From: Gemmatimonadota bacterium
GTDB taxonomy: Bacteria > Gemmatimonadota > Gemmatimonadetes > Gemmatimonadales > GWC2-71-9
Length of the DNA stretch: 43,041 bases
NCBI GenBank assembly: GCA_003220935.1
Contig: QHTT01000050.1
Coordinates: 1 to 43,041, forward strand
Direction of reading: 5' to 3'
Numbering within the stretch: the stretch's first letter is position 1; every line of letters starts with the position of its first letter. The position numbers were made by a program, and so were the translations under genes. Of the stretch, positions 1-9,152 are shown piece after piece. The notes under the pieces were generated by a model. The model was not told the origin of the DNA, made no database searches, and was given only the letters and a program-made list of their open reading frames with translations.

Positions 1-58
1 CGGTAGCGTCAGGTGCCGCCTCGACGCACCTTTTCTGCTTGAACCATCGGAGGCTCCC

Positions 59-1282
59 ATGCCGCTCCGCTGTCACGCCTTCGCTGTCGCGCTGACCGTT
101 CCCTCGCTCGCCCTCGGCCAGGCGCCGACCATCACGATCCACGCCGGCACGGTGCTCGACGGCCGAGGGGGCGTCGCGCGGAATACTACCATCGTCGTCG
201 CGGGATCGCACATCTTACGCCTCGACCCCGCGCTCACCACGGCGACCTACGACCTCGGCAGGCTGACCGTCATGCCCGGCGGCATCGACACGCACGTTCA
301 TCTCACATCGCACTTCGATGCCAACGGCCGGGCGCATAACGACCCTGGCGGCGCCGAGCCGCTCCAGCAGACGGTGCTCTACGCCGAGGAGAATGCCTAC
401 CACGCGCTGCTGGCGGGGATCACCACAGTGCAGAGCATCGGCTCGACGCTCGATCGCGAACTGCGCGACGCGATCGCGCGCGGCACGATCCCCGGCCCGC
501 GGGTGATCACCTCGCTCGACTGGATCACGCCGGAGGCAGGCGACGCGGACGGGCTGCGCCGCGCCGTACAGCAACGCGTCGCGGGCGGGGCCGACGTGAT
601 CAAGATCCTCGGCTCGAAGAGCATCCGCGAAGGCGGCGGGCCGACGCTCACCGAGGACCAGTTCCGAGCCGCCTGCGGCGAGGCCAAGGCACATGGGCGG
701 CGCTGCGTCGTGCATGCGCATGCCGCCGAGGCGGCGCGGCGCGCTGTGCTGGCGGGGGCCACATCGATCGAGCACGGCGTGCTGCTCGACGAAGCGACGC
801 TCGATCTCATGGCAGAGCACGGGACGTTCTTCGACCCGAACCTGTACCTTGTATTCCAGAACTACTTCGACAACAAGGCGCAGTTTCTGGGGATCGAGAA
901 CTACACCGAAGAAGGGTTCGCGCAGATGCACCGCGCCGTCCCCCTCGTGCTGGCGGTGTTCAAGCAGGCGCTGCGGCGGCCCAAGCTGCGCGTCGTGTTC
1001 GGCACAGACGCGGTAGCCGGCGCCTTCGGGAAGAACTGGGAGGAGCTGATCTACCGGGTGCAGGTGGGCGGGCAGGCGCCGATGGCCGCGATTGTGTCGG
1101 CGACGTCCCTCGCGGCCCAATCGCTGCAGCTGGCCGACACCATCGGCGCGCTCGCGCCCGGGCTCGAGGCCGACCTGATCGGGCTCGACGGCAACCCGCT
1201 GGACGACATCACCGCGCTACGGCGAGTCGTGTTCGTGATGAAGGGAGGCCAGGTGGTCAAAAACGTCGCTTCGGCCCCGTAA
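59..1282 (+). CDS. Exported amidohydrolase (imidazolonepropionase/prolidase-like)
   Basis: Metal-dependent hydrolase of the amidohydrolase superfamily, probably cleaving a cyclic amide or a dipeptide outside the cytoplasm; the substrate cannot be read from sequence. Of 407 residues, the first ~20 form a signal peptide ending near ALGQA. Metal ligands of the TIM barrel are in order: H79-V-H81 after GGID, a candidate carboxylated lysine K182 in VIKIL, H219 and/or H221, H239 in SIEHG, and D317 in FGTDA. The C-terminal part (GLEADLIGLDGNPL) is the usual small beta-sandwich. The start is supported by GGAGG at 49-53, five bases upstream. It lies 69 bp ahead of the sortilin-like gene on the same strand. 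Family assignment is firm, the exact reaction is not. Confidence 0.88.
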   Translation: MPLRCHAFAVALTVPSLALGQAPTITIHAGTVLDGRGGVARNTTIVVAGSHILRLDPALTTATYDLGRLTVMPGGIDTHVHLTSHFDANGRAHNDPGGAEPLQQTVLYAEENAYHALLAGITTVQSIGSTLDRELRDAIARGTIPGPRVITSLDWITPEAGDADGLRRAVQQRVAGGADVIKILGSKSIREGGGPTLTEDQFRAACGEAKAHGRRCVVHAHAAEAARRAVLAGATSIEHGVLLDEATLDLMAEHGTFFDPNLYLVFQNYFDNKAQFLGIENYTEEGFAQMHRAVPLVLAVFKQALRRPKLRVVFGTDAVAGAFGKNWEELIYRVQVGGQAPMAAIVSATSLAAQSLQLADTIGALAPGLEADLIGLDGNPLDDITALRRVVFVMKGGQVVKNVASAP

Positions 1283-1351
1283 CGCGCCGCCGCGCTCGCG
1301 CGTATGCTTCTTGCACCGTCGCACCCTGCAACCCCCAATCCCGAGGCCGCC

Positions 1352-4300
1352 ATGTCGCCACACCGCCGGGCCGCTGTCGTCGCCCTCTCGCTCCTGGGCC
1401 CCGCCCTGAGCGCCCTCGCCGCGCAGGCCCCCCCCGCCCCCCCGCTCGACTCCACCCTGCTCGCCGGTTTCCGCTGGCGCAACGTGGGGCCCGCCAACAT
1501 GGGGGGTCGCGTGTCCAGCGTGGTAGGCATCCCTAGTCCGTCGAAAACGTTCTTCGTCGCGGCCGCGGCGGGCGGGATCTGGAAGACCACCAATGCCGGC
1601 ACCTCGTTCCGGCCGGTGTTCGACAACCAGCGCTGCATCTCGATGGGGGAGCTGGCGATCGCGCCGAGTGACACGACGCAGGTCTGGGCGGGAACGGGGG
1701 AGGAAGACTCCCGCAACACGATCTCCCCGGGTTGCGGCATCTTCAAGTCCACCGACGGCGGCCTCACCTGGAAGCTCGCGGGGCTCGAGAAGAGCGGCGC
1801 GATCGGCCGCATCGTGGTGCACCCGACCAACCCCAACATCGTATACGTGGCGGCGCTCGGCCAAGCGTGGGCGGCGAACCCCGAGCGTGGGCTCTACAAG
1901 ACCAGCGACGGCGGCCAAACATGGCAGCTCGTGAAAATCATCAGCGACAAGGCGGGCTTCATCGACATCGCCATGGACCCCACCAACCCGGAGGTGCTGT
2001 TCGCGTCGAGCTGGGAGCGGGTGCGCGGGCCGTACTTCCTGAAGAGCGGCGGCCCCGGCAGCGCCCTGTGGAAGACGACCGACGGCGGCAAGACCTGGAG
2101 CGAGATTAAGGGCGGCGGCTTCCCGGAGACGATGAAAGGCCGCATCGGCCTCGCCATCGCGCCGAGCGATGCGAAGGTGGTGTACGCCTTGGTCGAAGCC
2201 GATACGGCGCCCAACCCGAAAGCCGACAAGGCCAAACCCGCGCAGAAGCGGCCCTCCGGTTTGTACCGCTCCGGCGACGGTGGCGCGACGTGGACCAAGA
2301 TGAACGACAATGACGTTCGCCCCTTCTATTACTCCCAGGTGCGCGTAGACCCGAAGGACCCGAACCGGGTGTACTGGTCCTCCACGCCCGTCAACTACTC
2401 AAATGACGGCGGCAAGACCGTCGGCAACGCGACGCAAGGCATCCACGTGGACCATCACGCCATGTGGATCGACCCCAACGACGCGGGTCATTTCATCGTC
2501 GGCGACGACGGCGGCGTTTCGCAGACCTGGGACAAGGGTGGGAACTACGACTTTCTGAATGTCATCACGATTGCGCAGCCCTACGTCGTCAGCTACGACA
2601 TGGCGTTCCCCTATCACGTGTGCGTCGGGCTGCAGGACAACGGTTCGTGGTGTGGCCCGAGCCGCCACCGCCAGGGGGCCATCACCAACGCCGACTGGAT
2701 CACGATCGGCGGAGGGGACGGCTTCTACACCGCGCAGGACCCGACCGACCCGAACATCGTCTACTCGGAGTCGCAAGGCGGCAACATGGGCCGCTTGAAC
2801 CTCGCGACCGGTGAGCGTACGTCGCTGCAGAAGCCGAACTGGCGGCCGCGCTACCAGCTGTTCGAGGACTCGATCCTCATCGAGCATCCCGACACGACCA
2901 AGCCGCCGACCGCCGCGCAGCAGAAGCGGCTCGCCGAGCTGCGCCGGCGCCAGCTCGCCGATTCCGCTGAAGCGGACCTGCGCTGGAACTGGAACACGCC
3001 GTTCTTCCTCTCGGCGCACTCGCCGACGACTTTCTACGCCGGCTCGAACAAGGTGATGAAGTCCACCAATCGCGGGGAGAACCTCTACCCGATCTCTCCG
3101 GACCTGACCACGCGCGATACGATGAAGATCCGCGTCAGCATGCACACGACGGGCGGTATTACACCCGACGTGACGGGCGCCGAGACGCACTGCACCATCG
3201 TGGCGCTCGCCGAGTCGCCGCTCCGGCCGGGCCTGTTGTACGCCGGCACCGACGACGGCAACGTCTGGCTCACGCGCAACGACGGCGGCGCGTGGGAGAA
3301 CCTCACCGGCCGCTTCCCTGGCGTGCCTGCGGGCACGTACGTCAGCCGGATCGAGCCCTCGCACTTCGACACGGCCACTTTCTACGTGACGTTCGACGGC
3401 CACCGCACCAACGACTTCGCGCCGTACGTCTACGTTACGACCGACTTCGGCAAGACGTTCGCGGCCATCACCCACACCTTGCCGACCGGCGGGCCGGACT
3501 ACGTGCACGTGGTACGCGAGGATCCATTCAACCGGAATCTGCTGTACGTGGGGACGGACGTGGGCGCGTACATCTCGCGCGATCGGGGCACGTCGTGGCA
3601 GAAGTTCATGACCGGAATGCCCACCGTGCCGGTGCACGACCTCAAGATCCACCCGCGCGAGCACGAGCTCATGGCCGCGACGCACGGCCGCGGCATCTGG
3701 ATCGTGGACGTCACGCCGCTCGAGCAGCTCGCGGAAAGCGTGCTCGCCGCCGGCGCGTATCTGTTCGAGCCGAAGACCGCTTACGAGTACGGCGACGCGG
3801 TGCGGGCGAACGCGAGCGGCGGGCACAAGCAGTTCATCTCCCCGAGCCCGCAGTACGGGGCCGAGATCGTGTACCGGCTCACCACCGGCGACCGCCGCAC
3901 CCAGACCAAGGTCGTGATCAGCGATGTGCGCGGCGACACGGTGCGAACTGTGAACGGCCCGGGCGGCCCGGGGCTGCACCGTGTGGCCTGGGGCTTCCAG
4001 GGCCGGCTGCCATCCCCCCAGCCATTGTCGCCCTCGCAGCGGCGCGACAGCACGCTAATCGCGCGCCGCATCCAGGTGGTATTCGACTCGCTCGAGAAGG
4101 CGGGCACCAATGCGCAGATGCTCGGGCCCCTTAAGACGGCCCTGCTCGCCGGTGATCTGCAGGGCCTCGCGCAGCGATTCGGGTTCGGTGGAGGTGGTGG
4201 AGGTGGTGGAGGCGGTGGAGGCGGTGCAGCGGGAGCGGCCGCAGCGGCGGGACGGTTCGTAGAGCGCCCTGGCGAGACGACGCCGCGTGCGCCCGGGGCG

Positions 4301-4684
4301 ACGGGCGGCCCGGCACCGCAACAACAGGAAGGCGGCGAGTCTGGCACAGAGCAGCCCGATGTGGGCTTCCTCGGCACGCTGGGCCAGCTGATCCGCGTCG
4401 CGCTCCCCAACCAGCGGGGCCCCGGCGGGGGGGGCGGGGGCGGGCTGGGCGGGCTCGGGTTCATCGCCCAGGCATTCGGCCGCACCAGCGGCGGCGGCGG
4501 GGGCGGGGGCGGTGGATTCGGCGGGTTCGGCGGCGGAGCGCCTGCCGTCCCGAGCGGCGACTACCTCGTGAGCATCACGGTGGACGGCAAGACCCTCTCC
4601 CGCGTACTGCGCGTCGAGCGGGCGAGCGGCACAGGGAGCGGCGCGTCGTTCGCGTTCGACGACGACGCGGACGACCACCCGTAG
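1352..4684 (+). CDS. Secreted sortilin/VPS10-like BNR-repeat protein
   Basis: Large exported beta-propeller protein of 1110 residues, often annotated as glycosyl hydrolase or WD40/YVTN/BNR-like, with no proven activity. After a signal peptide (ALSALAAQA), at least eight Asp-box motifs of the form S/T-x-D-x-G-x-T-W occur between about residues 60 and 780 (STDGGLTW, TSDGGQTW, TTDGGKTW, SGDGGATW, SRDRGTSW and variants), as in sortilin-type ten-bladed propellers. The last third has two polyglycine tracts (about residues 945-958 and 1024-1063) separated by Pro/Gln-rich sequence, then a short conserved tail (GDYLVSITVDG) and an acidic C-terminus. The start at 1352 is preferred over one at 1304 because GAGG at 1343-1346 precedes it and the signal peptide follows directly. 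Its stop lies 3 bp from that of the convergent M14 gene. Confidence 0.88.
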   Translation: MSPHRRAAVVALSLLGPALSALAAQAPPAPPLDSTLLAGFRWRNVGPANMGGRVSSVVGIPSPSKTFFVAAAAGGIWKTTNAGTSFRPVFDNQRCISMGELAIAPSDTTQVWAGTGEEDSRNTISPGCGIFKSTDGGLTWKLAGLEKSGAIGRIVVHPTNPNIVYVAALGQAWAANPERGLYKTSDGGQTWQLVKIISDKAGFIDIAMDPTNPEVLFASSWERVRGPYFLKSGGPGSALWKTTDGGKTWSEIKGGGFPETMKGRIGLAIAPSDAKVVYALVEADTAPNPKADKAKPAQKRPSGLYRSGDGGATWTKMNDNDVRPFYYSQVRVDPKDPNRVYWSSTPVNYSNDGGKTVGNATQGIHVDHHAMWIDPNDAGHFIVGDDGGVSQTWDKGGNYDFLNVITIAQPYVVSYDMAFPYHVCVGLQDNGSWCGPSRHRQGAITNADWITIGGGDGFYTAQDPTDPNIVYSESQGGNMGRLNLATGERTSLQKPNWRPRYQLFEDSILIEHPDTTKPPTAAQQKRLAELRRRQLADSAEADLRWNWNTPFFLSAHSPTTFYAGSNKVMKSTNRGENLYPISPDLTTRDTMKIRVSMHTTGGITPDVTGAETHCTIVALAESPLRPGLLYAGTDDGNVWLTRNDGGAWENLTGRFPGVPAGTYVSRIEPSHFDTATFYVTFDGHRTNDFAPYVYVTTDFGKTFAAITHTLPTGGPDYVHVVREDPFNRNLLYVGTDVGAYISRDRGTSWQKFMTGMPTVPVHDLKIHPREHELMAATHGRGIWIVDVTPLEQLAESVLAAGAYLFEPKTAYEYGDAVRANASGGHKQFISPSPQYGAEIVYRLTTGDRRTQTKVVISDVRGDTVRTVNGPGGPGLHRVAWGFQGRLPSPQPLSPSQRRDSTLIARRIQVVFDSLEKAGTNAQMLGPLKTALLAGDLQGLAQRFGFGGGGGGGGGGGGGAAGAAAAAGRFVERPGETTPRAPGATGGPAPQQQEGGESGTEQPDVGFLGTLGQLIRVALPNQRGPGGGGGGGLGGLGFIAQAFGRTSGGGGGGGGGFGGFGGGAPAVPSGDYLVSITVDGKTLSRVLRVERASGTGSGASFAFDDDADDHP

Positions 4685-4687
4685 CGA

Positions 4688-6271
4688 CTAGGGGAGAAAC
4701 CGTGACGGCGCGCGGGGCGCCCGCAACGCGCGCCACACCGGGAATTCGAGCCCTGAGGTGACACCCGCGCTGAACGCGCCCCAGCGCGCCAGCCCGAAGC
4801 CCTCCGGTTCGAGCAGGGCGAAGACCAGCCTGCCGAGTGGTTGCGCCGTGGAAACGAAATAGCTGCCCGCCGGCACGCGGTGCGCCGCACGGGCCCAGGT
4901 CCCTGTTACCTCCAGCAGGCGGTGTCCCTGGAACTCCCCCGTCCCCCACTTGAGGTCGGTCCCCGTGAGGACTTCCACCGTGTCGGTCCACTCCGCGGCG
5001 AAGCGTTGCACCTGAATGCCGTGGAGGCGGAGCAGCGCGACGACGTCGCTGCCGCCTGCCGGCAGGAAGTAGCCGGCCGGCAACGGGCGGGTGAGAGAAT
5101 CGACAAATCGGTCTCTTACCGGGAGCCGGTAGGTGCGGACCTGCTGCATCACCTCGAGCTGGACCGGTTCGACGCCGCGCGACGCCAGCTTGTAGGCGAC
5201 CGCCAGCGACGGTCGCGGGCCTGCGCCAGCCCCTTCCAGCGCCGTCTGCCGGTCGGCCTCGCGCTCCAGCCGGCGGATCTCTTCGCCGTGCCGCGCGGCG
5301 TAGTTGAGGATCTCCACCAGGAAGTCGTGCGTCACCTGCACGCGAGTCTTGAAGTCGGCGTGCGAGTACGCTTCTGAGAGGATCGCCATCCGCCCCCGCA
5401 GGCCCACGTAGTTCGTTCCGTACCAACCGAGCGGAGCATAGGTATCCCAACCCTGCGGCGCCTGCGGGATCTCGACGTTGCCGTAATCGAAGATCGGCTC
5501 GTGGTACCTGTCCTGGAGCGTCTTGCGGAGCGCGGGGAGCATCCGATCCCGGACGAACGCCGTGGGCCCGCTCGGTCCGTTGGGGTCGAGCGGTGGCGCG
5601 TACGTGAGTTGGTAGCCGTGCAGTGTGCCGTCGGTGGTGTGGAGGTCCACCATCAGCGCCGGGTCCCAGGTGGTGTAGACCCGGGCGAGCGACGCGCGGG
5701 TCTCGGGTGCTTCGGCCTTGAAGTAGTCGCGGTTCAAATCGAGGTTCTTCCCGTCGGCGCGCTGTCCGACCAGCGCGGGGCCGTTCTGCTCGGAGCGGTT
5801 CACCGCCTGCGAGCCGAACGCGTCGTTGCCGTCGGGGTTGTAGTCCGGGGCGACGAGGACCACCAGCGTCTGCAGCAGCTCGCGCCGCGGTCCCGCCAGC
5901 TCACGCAGCACAGCGAGCACTGCTTCCTTCCCTTCCACTTCTCCGCCGTGAATGTTCGCCTGGAGGTAGACCACCAACTTCCCGGACGCCACCGCTTCGC
6001 CCGGGGACGTCACCGTCGGGTCGGAGGTGATTACGAAGTAGATCGGCTTGCCGAGCGCCGTGGTGCCCATCTCGGAGACAGCGATGGGCGCCCCGGCGAG
6101 CTCGAGGCTGTCGAGGAAGGCGCCCACCTCCGCATTGGTGGACGTGGCCGCATAATTCGTCCGCTCGGCCGTGGTCTGTGGGAGCGCCTGGGCCGCGAGC
6201 CCCGGCGCGGTGGCTGCGAGGGCCGCGAGCAGCGACCGGGCCCCAAGCAGCAGCCGGAACGAAAGGTGCAT
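4688..6271 (-). CDS. Exported M14-family zinc carboxypeptidase-like protein
   Basis: Predicted secreted zinc peptidase of 527 residues. A signal peptide ends near GLAAQA. The M14 zinc site is visible as H108-G-G-E111 and H211 in MVDLHTTDG; the substrate-binding segment NLDLNRD includes R181, and E300 in AILSEAYSHAD is a plausible catalytic glutamate. NPDGND at about 145-150 is also typical. After about residue 330 a C-terminal extension of ~200 residues has no recognised motif and is probably a beta-rich domain. GGAG seven bases ahead of the ATG supports the start. M14 peptidases trim C-terminal residues or cell-wall peptides; which applies here is open. It faces the sortilin-like gene tail to tail. 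Confidence 0.88.
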   Translation of the reverse strand: MHLSFRLLLGARSLLAALAATAPGLAAQALPQTTAERTNYAATSTNAEVGAFLDSLELAGAPIAVSEMGTTALGKPIYFVITSDPTVTSPGEAVASGKLVVYLQANIHGGEVEGKEAVLAVLRELAGPRRELLQTLVVLVAPDYNPDGNDAFGSQAVNRSEQNGPALVGQRADGKNLDLNRDYFKAEAPETRASLARVYTTWDPALMVDLHTTDGTLHGYQLTYAPPLDPNGPSGPTAFVRDRMLPALRKTLQDRYHEPIFDYGNVEIPQAPQGWDTYAPLGWYGTNYVGLRGRMAILSEAYSHADFKTRVQVTHDFLVEILNYAARHGEEIRRLEREADRQTALEGAGAGPRPSLAVAYKLASRGVEPVQLEVMQQVRTYRLPVRDRFVDSLTRPLPAGYFLPAGGSDVVALLRLHGIQVQRFAAEWTDTVEVLTGTDLKWGTGEFQGHRLLEVTGTWARAAHRVPAGSYFVSTAQPLGRLVFALLEPEGFGLARWGAFSAGVTSGLEFPVWRALRAPRAPSRFLP

Positions 6272-6302
6272 CAGGTATCTCCGTCGTCAGGTATCGCCGT
6301 CG
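6271..6302. repeat. 16-bp direct repeat at the M14 start
   Basis: Two adjacent 16-base units (6271-6286 and 6287-6302) differ at one base, and a decayed third copy follows. The unit next to the gene supplies the ribosome-binding GGAG, while in the second the same spot reads GGCG. Probably a small local duplication of the translation-initiation region. Confidence 0.6.
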
Positions 6303-6337
6303 TGTAGGTATGAGGGACTAAAGGCCGCCTCCGCCAC

Positions 6338-7540
6338 CTATGATGAACGTCGCAGCGTTACCACCGGCCAGCCGAGCACCAGCGCAAGGCCCCCCACCGC
6401 GCTGCCGAGGAACGCCGTGCCCGCGCCGTACGCCTGAAATACCGCGCCCAGGCCGATCCCACCGGCCAGGGCCGCCAGCCCGGTCACGCCGTGGTACAAA
6501 CCGAAGCCACTCCCCTGGTGCCCCCCCGCGAACTGCGCGACGAGCGCCCGCTCGGGGCTCTCGGTGAGGCCGGCCACAATGCCGAACGCGAGAAACAGCG
6601 CCCAGGCCCGTCCGGCCCCGGTCGCGACCGCAAACCCGGCCGCGATCGCCGCGTAGGACAGCCATCCCAGCCACATAGTGCGGCTCGCGCCGATGCGGTC
6701 GGTGAGGCGACCGCCCGCGAAGCTCGCCGACGACCGCACCACGTGCAGCGCCGCCCACAGCAGCAGCACTGCCGCCGTCGAAACCCCGAGCTGCTGGGAG
6801 CGCAGGATCATGAGCGTCTCGGGCATGCGGAGGAGATAGAAAAGAGAGATGACGAAGAGAGCGGGCGGCAAAGGGCGGTACCGGGCGGCAACGGGCGGCA
6901 TGGGAACGGCAGCCTGTGCCGCCTCCTGCCGCCCATTGCCGCCTCTTGCCGCCCCGCCTTTCACCGCCCACACTGCCAGCACCAGCACCGCAACCCCCGG
7001 CGCCAGACTCAAAGCAATCACCGCCCGCACGTCCGCGCTCCGCGTCGCCAGCAGCGACCACGCGACGAGTGGCCCCAGCACGGCGCCGGCGTGGTCCATC
7101 CCGCGCTGCAACCCGAACGCCCGGCCGAGCAGCGGCGTCGGCGTCACGTCGGCCATAAGGGCGTCACGTGGCGGGGTACGGATGCCCTTGCCGATCCGGT
7201 CCACGACCCGCAAGCCGATCACCTGCCACGCGGCCGCGGTGAGCGCGATGATCGGCCGCACCAGCACGGCGATCGCGTAGCCCAGGACGATGAGCGGCCC
7301 ACGGCGCGCTGGCCGGTCCGCGAGCCGCCCCGCGCCGAACTTCACGACCGACGCCGCGAGCTCGGCCGCCCCGTCGAGGGCACCCAGCGCCTGCGGGCCC
7401 GCCCCGAGCACGCCGGTGACGAACGCCGGCAGCAGCGGGTAGATCATCTCGCTCGCGAAATCGTTGAGCAGTGAGACTGCCCCGAACAGCTTCACGGGGC
7501 GTGGCAGCCGCGCAGCCGGCGCGGCCTCCCTACCCCTCAT
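6338..7540 (-). CDS. MFS transporter
   Basis: Major facilitator protein of 400 residues with about 12 hydrophobic segments. The segment VVDRIGKGIRTPPRDAL after helix 4 resembles a conserved stretch in a group of uncharacterised bacterial MFS proteins, and RLADRPARRGP after helix 2 is the motif-A loop. Its ATG lies inside the end of the DUF885 gene (11-bp overlap, no separate leader), so it is probably translated by coupling as the third gene of a unit starting with the DRE-TIM enzyme. The partners suggest transport of an amino acid, peptide or organic acid, but the direction and cargo cannot be told from sequence. Confidence 0.85.
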   Translation of the reverse strand: MRGREAAPAARLPRPVKLFGAVSLLNDFASEMIYPLLPAFVTGVLGAGPQALGALDGAAELAASVVKFGAGRLADRPARRGPLIVLGYAIAVLVRPIIALTAAAWQVIGLRVVDRIGKGIRTPPRDALMADVTPTPLLGRAFGLQRGMDHAGAVLGPLVAWSLLATRSADVRAVIALSLAPGVAVLVLAVWAVKGGAARGGNGRQEAAQAAVPMPPVAARYRPLPPALFVISLFYLLRMPETLMILRSQQLGVSTAAVLLLWAALHVVRSSASFAGGRLTDRIGASRTMWLGWLSYAAIAAGFAVATGAGRAWALFLAFGIVAGLTESPERALVAQFAGGHQGSGFGLYHGVTGLAALAGGIGLGAVFQAYGAGTAFLGSAVGGLALVLGWPVVTLRRSS

Positions 7541-9152
7541 TGAGACCCAGGCCCCACCGGATCAGCGTGATGGGCAGGCCGCCGTACTCGAGGATCGCAT
7601 CGTGGAAGCGGCGCAGCGTGAACGCCGCCCCGCGCGCCGCGCGAAAGTCCTCGCGCAGCTTCAGTAGCTCGCGCCGTCCCACCGCATAGCTCAGCGGATA
7701 CGCCGGCTCGGCGCAGTAGCGCCGCACTTCCGCCTCGGCGTTGGCCCGCTCCACGTTGACGTGGGTCACCATGTAGTCCACCGCCTGCTCGAACGTCATC
7801 CCCCGCGTATGGAGCCCCACGTCGATCAGCACCCGTACCGCGCGCCACAACAGGTGCACGCGCTGGAAGAACCGCTCCTCCTCCGAGCGGTAGAACCCTT
7901 CCTCCCCCATCATTTCTTCGCAGTACAGCGCCCAACCCTCTACCGTGACCGGCGTCCACACGTTCTTCCGCGTCTCGGACGGCTGCTGCTGGGCGTGCAC
8001 GAGCTGGAGGTGATGGCCAGGGTAACCCTCGTGCAGCGCCGTACCGGCGAGCTCGTGCCGGCAGTGGTCGCGTAGTACCCGCTCCTGCACGCCAGGGGGC
8101 AGCTTCGGGTCGGGGACGGTGACGTAGAACCAGCCCGTGCGGTCGCTCGAATACGCGCCGGGGCTGTCGTACGCGGCGAACGGGATCACCGGCCGCATGA
8201 AGGCGGGCGTGGGGACGACGTCGAGGGGGGCCTCGGGAATGGGCGCGAGCCCGCGCTCGGCCACGAAGTCGCGCGCCCGTACCATTTCCCGCGCGTATGC
8301 CTCGACGAGCCCATCCGCGGGCGGGTGATCGGCGCGGAGCCGATCGACCACCTCCTGCCACGTCTTCCGTCCGTCGAGGCGTGCGGCCCGGCCGGACAGA
8401 TCCGTCTCGACTTCCTCCTTGAGATGCAGCCCATAGCGCCACAGCTCCGGCGCCGTGTCGTGCAGCGCGTGCTCGTAATGCAGCCGGAAGTTGAAGTCGT
8501 CTTCACCCAGCGCGAAGTGCTCGGAGGCCGATTCGAGCCAGCGCTCCAGATCGTGCTCGAACGCTGTCAGCGCCTCGGCCGCCTTCTCGACCGCCACCCG
8601 CAGCACGTCGGCCGGTCCGGGTGCGGTATCCCCGATCGCGTCGCCGATCCCCCGCACCAGTAGCAGCCCCCCCTCGCTGATCCGCAGCGCCGTCTCCACG
8701 AACACTCGCACCGGCTCGACTAGTGCGGCGCGCGCGTCGTCGAGCAGGCGCGGCACGTCCTCGAGGCGCCCGATCAGGGCGCGGGCGCGCTCTTCACCGC
8801 GCCGGTCGCCCCGTCCCAACAGGAAGTGCAGGCCGCCGAGCAGATGGTGCAGCCAGAACGCCGGGCTCTTCGCCTGCGGCCGCTCGCGCTCGAACCGCCG
8901 CAGCGCCACCCGCATGTCGTTCAATAGGGCAGTCCGATCGATCTCGTCTTCCAGCCCGTCGACGGTGGTTTCCTCGAGCGCGCTCGCGAGCGACTTGAGC
9001 GCCGCGAGATGCGGCGCGAGGGCGGCCGGGCTGTAGCGTCCGTACCGGTCGTCGTAGGTCTTCACCCCGGCCTGCGTGGCGGCCACAGGGTCGAGGTGCC
9101 ACCGCAGATCGAAGTACGCCTTCTCGATGTCGCGGAACGATCCTACCGCCAT
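7530..9152 (-). CDS. DUF885-family putative metallopeptidase
   Basis: Protein of 540 residues with the DUF885 signature HEGYPGHH at about residues 374-381, a zinc-binding motif of the HExxH kind. No signal peptide is seen, so it is probably cytoplasmic. The family is treated as putative peptidases; few members have been tested. The start at 9152 is chosen because the residues after it (SFRDIEKAYFD) resemble family N-termini and because GTPs preceding it fit the leader GGGGGC. The ATG overlaps the stop of the DRE-TIM gene by 10 bp, and its own end overlaps the MFS start, so the three form one unit. Confidence 0.85.
   Translation of the reverse strand: MAVGSFRDIEKAYFDLRWHLDPVAATQAGVKTYDDRYGRYSPAALAPHLAALKSLASALEETTVDGLEDEIDRTALLNDMRVALRRFERERPQAKSPAFWLHHLLGGLHFLLGRGDRRGEERARALIGRLEDVPRLLDDARAALVEPVRVFVETALRISEGGLLLVRGIGDAIGDTAPGPADVLRVAVEKAAEALTAFEHDLERWLESASEHFALGEDDFNFRLHYEHALHDTAPELWRYGLHLKEEVETDLSGRAARLDGRKTWQEVVDRLRADHPPADGLVEAYAREMVRARDFVAERGLAPIPEAPLDVVPTPAFMRPVIPFAAYDSPGAYSSDRTGWFYVTVPDPKLPPGVQERVLRDHCRHELAGTALHEGYPGHHLQLVHAQQQPSETRKNVWTPVTVEGWALYCEEMMGEEGFYRSEEERFFQRVHLLWRAVRVLIDVGLHTRGMTFEQAVDYMVTHVNVERANAEAEVRRYCAEPAYPLSYAVGRRELLKLREDFRAARGAAFTLRRFHDAILEYGGLPITLIRWGLGLNEG

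Noticed and set aside
2399..3979. Long antisense open frame opposite the sortilin-like gene
   Set aside because: Arg/Val/His-rich low-complexity protein without motifs; a by-product of high GC codon use on the other strand. The same applies to other long frames opposite the PKD gene, MFS genes and DRE-TIM gene.
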